This document shows, piece after piece, positions 59,275 through 64,000 of a DNA stretch of 64,000 bases. The stretch's first letter is position 1, and the number at the start of each line of letters is the position of its first letter. Under the pieces are notes generated by a model that was not told the DNA's origin, made no database searches, and was given only the letters and a program-made list of their open reading frames with translations. This DNA comes from Rugalucina vietnamica (taxonomy: Eukaryota; Mollusca; Bivalvia; Lucinida; Lucinidae). Location of the stretch: contig OZ024876.1 of assembly GCA_964017185.1 (NCBI GenBank), positions 31,967,778-32,031,777 on the forward strand. Direction: 5' to 3'. Made by a program: the position numbers and the translations under genes.

Positions 59275-61963
59275 GTATGCTTATCTACTTTAGTTTATAT
59301 TTCCACCTATCAGCCTATAAAATTGCTACTTTTTCAACAATTAACAATTTAACAAAGAAATCTGACTAAAACAGGTCTTTGCACGGCCACAAGTTGCACA
59401 ACACCATTTTTTTTTTGCAAATTATTCCAGTAGTGCTATGATTTTTTCACACCAGTGTAAAACATTAACGTGAGTAAACAAATAACTGGCTGCCATTACC
59501 ACTCCTATGATCTGAATTTGTTTACAGTTAAATGCCAAAATATATTAAGTCATTAGCATACCATTATTAATAAATGTTTTTCATTTGGAATGGAAGGAAT
59601 AAAGAACCTGAAATTCATTAACAAAAAATCAAGTTTTCAATTGTGTCTGTTTTCTTGGCATTTTGGATATGATATTCTAAGTTAGTGTCAATCTCAAACT
59701 CGTAGAAGTACTCAACATGCATGTACATTTATAATGACAAATGACAAATGATTTATTCAGCACAAACACATTTACATTTCAATGGTTATGGCTGGAGCAA
59801 ACATAATACACAATAGGACAAACATGTTTAAAAATCAAATAATTTTATATACAAATGGTAGTCACAGTAGTCAGGATATTAGAGTCTACGAATTCAATAG
59901 AATTTATCTATTTTAAATACTCAAGCCATATGGCTATTTTTAAGCAAATATTGAATTAAGAAATGACAGTTTCTCTTTGTTTAAAACAATTGTCTATAAA
60001 ATTTGCAGACTGTTTCAAGATATAATAATTGTTGTTATCAAGAATGATTTTAAGGTCTAGACACTGATTATTCATATTAACAAGCTTTGATATCCTAAAA
60101 AATAAGAATGAAAGAGCGATGCTCAGTAAAATGCGCGTAAGTGCTCATAAACTTGCGATAGAAAGTGGCAGATATACACGTATAAAAACCCCCAAACGGG
60201 AACGACTTTGTACTGTTTGTAATTCTGGTGAAATAGAGGACGAAGAACACTTTCTACTCATGAATGACCCAGCAAATTACAGAGGAATCTTAACATCATG
60301 TCTCAGAAGTTTGTTATCTGTCTGCCTTATACAAGGGCCATGAAAGCAAAATGAGACTGCAACTCTTAGTTCTAGGAAATTATAAATGACACAATCTTTT
60401 TCAATGTAGCTAGGGTGGTTCTTCTGCGAGATTTTGGCTCTTCTCAAACTCTTCTCTAGGAGTAGTGATGGCAATAGTGTGGATCATAGACTTGGGGGAG
60501 TTGTTGATGCTGGCCCAGAACGTCCTGTGGCGTTGATGTAGGTCGCCAGCTGCATCCTTATAGTTTGTCTGCCCTTTGTTGCGTTTGTTCTTTTTGTTGT
60601 GATGATAATAATCTTTTATTATATGGCAAGTGATGAAATATAGAGAAATATGTATTAAATATAACCAATATTTGAAAAAGTTATATTTTCACATGTGAAA
60701 ATATAAAAATGTTAGACATGTGAAAATATAAGGATTTGGGAATACGCAAATTACGATTCCACCGTTTCATTTCTAATTTATACATAACTAAATTTTATAA
60801 CCTATGCTATTGTTGATGCAATGAACGTTCACACACAATAGCGACGTAATGATGTGACGTAATGACGTCATTTAAGATTTTGACGTCATATGCTTTAGCG
60901 CGCAACGTTACAATGACTACATGCAATATAATAAAAAGAAAATTCAAGTTTTTGTCGTGAATATGACTTTTATTTCATCTCATGAAGTGAAAAATTATAT
61001 ATTTCAGTCGTGCCTTAGGCACTCATGAAATATAAAAAATTTTCAATTCACTCAATGAAATAAAACTCATATTCACCCCAAAAACTTGAATATCCTCTAT
61101 TTGTTTGTTTATAAATGAAAACTGAATAGAAATTCAACTCACTGTTTTATTTATGTATTCTGTTTAATTTATTATTGCATAATGGTATAAAAAAACTTTG
61201 TTTCTCTTTTCAGCACGGCATTACCTGTAAATTTACCTATGTTTGTCAGGGAGGCACAGATGAGGTAAAACATGAATCATTGTTATTTGCATCAGGAAAA
61301 CATGTCCCTGTAATAAATACCCCCTTGAACTCCACTTTTATATAGAAAAACTGGGGTATGCAGGTGTATACCTATCTTTCTTATTTTTGCTTCAAAACAT
61401 AGATTGTGGGTACTCAAAATTTTCTACTGAAAAAATTAATTTTTTACAATTTCAAAAATCACTGTATATTGCTTGGGCATGTTTACATTATGGAACTGAA
61501 TTAACCCATTCATAAGGAATGGAGTTTACTGTTGTTATCATTTGGATGAGTCCACTTTCAATTATAGGGGAATCTATTCAACTTTTCGATGGAATTTCTC
61601 AGAGCAAACAAAATAGCCCCATTTTGCGGCGAGGCTATACTGTTTGTCCCATAAAAAATGCCAGGCGTAATTGAGTTAAGTTGTACCTGTTATTAAAAAA
61701 GTAAAATGAAGCAGCCGAAATAAAGATGCATGTTTAATGTTAGATTGTCAGGGCATGTCAAGGCAGGACCAATGTTGGCGACAGACCTGCATGTTTATTA
61801 TTTGCTTTCTTTGTAGCACTGGTTGATATCTTTGAGGAGAGATGATGATTTCAACTACAAGTGTGTTATCGAGCGACCAGAGGGGAAACCCCCATCATAT
61901 CTGTTCTTTCAAGAATTCCAGGTCGATGTCCAGGGAGCTCAAGTTGAGCATGCAGAAGTAGAG
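59113..61963 (+). CDS. MYDGF: Myeloid-derived growth factor homologue, first three exons, partial
   Basis: Exons 59113-59274, 61214-61264 and 61817-61963, with GT/AG borders, all phase 0, giving about 120 residues. A signal peptide (LAACLVLLICVSIVSS) is followed by the mature start, with FDVKPGG, then ITCKFTYVCQGGTDE, then HWLISLRRDDDFNYKCVIER and SYLFFQEFQVDVQGAQVEHA. This matches the order and spacing of MYDGF (UPF0556/C19orf10), a secreted and ER/Golgi-resident small beta-sandwich protein. The two conserved cysteines of the family (in ITCKF and YKCVI) are present. The final 50-60 residues are missing; I did not find them in 61964-64000. Several in-frame ATGs exist (59050, 59113, 59125, 59137). 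59113 is chosen for a normal-length signal peptide. Confidence 0.92.
59737..60105 (-). pseudogene. LINE 3' end (sense part of an inverted insertion)
   Basis: On the minus strand KLVNMNNQCLDLKIILDNNN runs on to a stop as the C-terminus of a LINE ORF2. A 3' UTR follows, ending GCTGAATAAATCATTTGTCA with short tail repeats. It lies in MYDGF intron 1. Confidence 0.75.
60106..60257 (+). pseudogene. LINE fragment, inverted 5' part of the same insertion
   Basis: On the plus strand MLSKMRVSAHKLAIESGRYT and CTVCNSGEIEDEEHFLL are the zinc-motif region found just upstream of LINE ORF2 C-termini. It is in opposite orientation to the adjoining 3' end, as in twin-primed insertions. Confidence 0.75.
60854..60888. 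promoter_or_regulatory. Cluster of CRE-like palindromes
   Basis: TGACGTAA followed by two TGACGTCA sites (60863-60870 and 60881-60888) within 35 bp in MYDGF intron 1. It could bind CREB/ATF factors or be part of a repeat; no further support. Confidence 0.35.
60943..61090. repeat. 148 bp hairpin element
   Basis: TTCAAGTTTTTGTCGTGAAT at the left pairs with ATTCACCCCAAAAACTTGAA at the right. Pairing continues through TTTTATTTCAT and ATATTTCA to a GTGCCTTAGGCAC centre. It is nearly fully self-complementary, non-coding, in MYDGF intron 1. Confidence 0.85.
61214..61264 (+). CDS. MYDGF: MYDGF exon 2
   Basis: 51 bp encoding HGITCKFTYVCQGGTDE. Acceptor CTCTTTTCAG, donor GTAAAA. Confidence 0.93.
61317..61497. 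repeat. R2 repeat copy
   Basis: CTTGAACTCCACTTTTATAT through GGGTACTC and CACTGTATATTGCTTGGGCA to CATGTTTACATTATG. It lies in MYDGF intron 2. Confidence 0.6.
61817..61963 (+). CDS. MYDGF: MYDGF exon 3
   Basis: 147 bp from HWLISLRRDDDFNYK to GAQVEHAEVE. Acceptor TTTGTAG, donor GTGAGC. An R1 element starts eight bases into the following intron. Confidence 0.93.
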
Positions 61964-61971
61964 GTGAGCGC

Positions 61972-62200
61972 TGAGCATTTCATGAGAAAACCAACAATGT
62001 GGATTACGAACAGGTCCAATACAAACCAAGCTGTACAAGCACAGAAGATGGTTAGAAGCTTGAAATTTCTTATTTAAGTAGAAGATAGATTTTACTGTCT
62101 GTTAGCGAAAACAAAGGCGCTGATCAGCTTGGGAGTTATTGTGAAGCTGATCTGCACATTTGTTTTTGCATATGCAAAATGTTGGTTTACTCATGACAAG
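61972..62200. mobile_element. R1 element copy at MYDGF exon 3 donor
   Basis: TGAGCATTTCATGAGAAAAC at the left, central AGGCGCTGATCAGCTTGGGA, and GTTGGTTTACTCATGAC at the right. It begins 8 bp after the splice donor. Confidence 0.72.
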
Positions 62201-62346
62201 ACTGTACTATTTCTGGTGATGCATAATATTTGCTGAAAGATTTTTTTTGCGCTCTGACAGACAAAAGTCTAAAATTGGGTCATTATGTAAAGTTAAAAAG
62301 TTTCACTTCAAAATTTCTATTATTTTACAAGAAGCTAGAGCTTTGT

Positions 62347-63750
62347 TATACCCCCGGCAAAACAAAGTTTTAGGGGGGTATACTGTTTTCAGCCTGTCCG
62401 TAATTCCGTGATTCTGTCATTCCGTCAACATTTTGACATCTTTGCTGAATAACTTTAGTAGTTGTTGCCCAATGTTCTTCAAATTTTCAACACACCTGCA
62501 CCATTAGACAACACATGTGTGGTATGAATTTAGGGGCCAAAGGGTCAGTTTTGCAAGAGTTGTGGGACTTTTTAAACCGGTAAATAGAATGTTTGCCATA
62601 GTGCTAATAGTGCATAGTTTGTGAAATCAACTCCTCGTACAGTTTTCAAAATGTTCTTTTGATACTTTGCAGATATGTGCTAGAGATATTGAAGATATGC
62701 ATGAAGAAGTATTATGCTCAAAAAATGAATTTTGACAAATTTACAGCATTTTGAACTTAGCCAATTTTCGATGATTGCCATATTCAACAATGGTTGGTAG
62801 TGCATAGTTTGTGAAATCAACTCCTCCTAGGGCTTTCAGTATTTCTTTTCAATACTTTGCAGACATGTTCCACACATATTGAAGATGTGCATGAAGAATT
62901 ACAATGATGAAAAAATAATGTTAGACAAATTTACAGCATTTTTCAACATAGCCATTTTTTGACCATTGCTTATATACAATAATGGTTGATAGTTCATAGT
63001 TTGTGAAATCATCTTCTCCTAGGGATTTCAGTATTTCTTTTCAATACTTTGCAGACATGTTTCACACATATAGAAGATGTGCATGAAGAATTATAATGCT
63101 GAAAAAATGATTTTTCACAAATTACAGCATTTTTCAACATAGCCATTTCTTGGCCATTGATTATATACAATAATGGTTGGTAGTGCATACTTTGTGAAAT
63201 CAACTCCTCCTAGGGCTTTCAGTATTTCTTTTCAATACTTTGCAGACATGTTCCACACATATTGAAGATGAGAATGAAGAATTATAATGATGAAAAAATA
63301 ATTTTTGACAAATTTACAGCATTTTTTCAACAGTAGCCATTTCTTGACCATTGCTTATATACAATAATGGTTGGTAGTGCATGCATTGTGAAATCAACTT
63401 CTCTTAGGGCTTTAAGTGTTTCTTTTAAATTCTTTGTAGATTTGTTCCAGATATATTTTAGATAAGCATGAATAATTTTCATGCTGAAAAGTTAGTTTTT
63501 GACAAATTTACAGCTTTTATTTAACTTAGCCAATTTTTTACCATTTCTCATAATAAACGATCATGGTGCATACAGTGAAATCAACCTCAAGCTTTTAATA
63601 TATATATTCTTTTAATATCTTATCGATGTGACTGGCATACTGAGGATGTACATGAAGAATTATAATGCTGAAAAGATATCTTTGACAAATTTTCTGCATG
63701 TTTGACTTAGGAAGTATTTGGCCAGCTTCAGATAATTTTGCGGGGGTATA
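62347..63750. mobile_element. Hairpin-ended tandem-repeat element P2 (reverse orientation relative to P1)
   Basis: Left-end hairpin TATACCCCCGGCAAAACAAA with GTTTTAGGGGGGTATA, followed by CTGTTTTCAGCCTGTCCGTA. That matches the reverse complement of P1's right end. Right end GCGGGGGTATA at 63740-63750. The body has about six units of roughly 205 bp (GAAATCAACTCCTCCTAGGG, TTCAATACTTTGCAGACATG, GACAAATTTACAGCATTTTT). It occupies the sequence after MYDGF exon 3. Confidence 0.75.
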
Positions 63751-63849
63751 CTGAAAGCCTTGCTTGCAGCCAATTTCTAGTTTAACTTCATTTGTATTCA
63801 ATATGATTACATATTATTGCATGAACACCCGTGCCACACGATATTAACA

Positions 63850-64000
63850 GCTACCGGTATATATTAATTATATATATTATAATAGCGATCAAAAATGATC
63901 ATTAACATTTGCTAGGTCCCTCGGGGAGTGTTAATGAATGGAAATCATGTTTGATCCCTATATTAGAAATTCAATAGGAACATCCTACCTCTTCTCCTGG
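63850..64000. repeat. Unidentified palindromic sequence at window end
   Basis: GATCAAAAATGATCATTAAC and later AATCATGTTTGATCCC are partly inverted relatives around GTCCCTCGGGGAGTGTTAAT. It is probably another short inverted-repeat element cut by the window edge. Confidence 0.35.

Noticed and set aside
60119-60343. Independent small zinc-motif gene
   Set aside because: The CTVC...EEHF sequence is the standard C-terminal motif of LINE ORF2, adjoins another piece of the same LINE in inverted orientation, and lacks a supported start.

Overview
This window is animal nuclear DNA, most likely from a bivalve mollusc. It is AT-rich, has intron-split genes with GT-AG boundaries, and is dominated by transposable elements. 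The bivalve assignment is an inference. It rests on the abundant hairpin-ended tandem-repeat elements flanked by (ACGG)n and on the palindromic short elements with ATGAGAAAACCAACA-type ends, both of which I associate with bivalve genomes. There is no bacterial gene organisation, CRISPR array or operon.

Two host genes are recognisable, both incomplete at the window edges. On the minus strand, nine exons between 26064 and 1002 encode the N-terminal short-chain dehydrogenase domain of peroxisomal multifunctional enzyme 2 (HSD17B4). They join in frame through canonical splice sites for about 246 residues, and the rest of the gene lies beyond position 1. On the plus strand, three exons between 59113 and 61963 encode a signal peptide and most of a myeloid-derived growth factor (MYDGF) homologue. 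Its last exons are beyond the window or unseen.

Everything else is mostly mobile DNA. 1-15 kb: HSD17B4 introns filled with short inverted-repeat elements, SINEs, a LINE fragment and a nested stack of hairpin-ended tandem-repeat elements (1996-6806). 15.2-23.7 kb: a young, complete Ty3/gypsy retrotransposon (element A) with 987/986 bp LTRs and a TAAA target duplication, in HSD17B4 intron 1. 26.1-28.8 kb: an ACCATTGGTACC-rich foldback element just upstream of HSD17B4, and a dead LINE. 28.86-52.87 kb: the most striking structure, a head-to-tail array of a second Ty3/gypsy family (element B, minus strand). It has four 985 bp LTRs, three internal regions and a single TAAG target duplication around the whole array. 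Copy B2 is intact (1723-codon gag-pol), B3 has lost 194 codons of integrase, and B1 has a nonsense codon and a 4.2 kb non-LTR retrotransposon inside it. That LINE carries a 2A-type motif in ORF1 and an in-frame UAG before ORF2. 53-58.9 kb: a 1055 bp foldback element with an 8 bp target duplication nested in a LINE, a 2.8 kb inverted repeat with 0.8 kb arms, and short segmental duplications reaching the MYDGF 5' flank. 59-64 kb: MYDGF, a LINE with a twin-priming-like inversion, a 148 bp hairpin, and a second member of the hairpin-ended tandem-repeat family.

The elements do not form one system with the host genes, but they shape them. Several HSD17B4 exons have repeat ends within about 5-16 bp of their splice sites. 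Stretches longer than 300 bp without an entry (7481-7679, 8511-8769, 11758-12324, 12519-12817, 13485-14118, 14173-14989, 24086-26006, 26641-27066, 27106-27504, 57435-57723, 57820-58059, 58196-58704, 60258-60842) were scanned. Apart from small features named in neighbouring entries, I see no supported gene in them.
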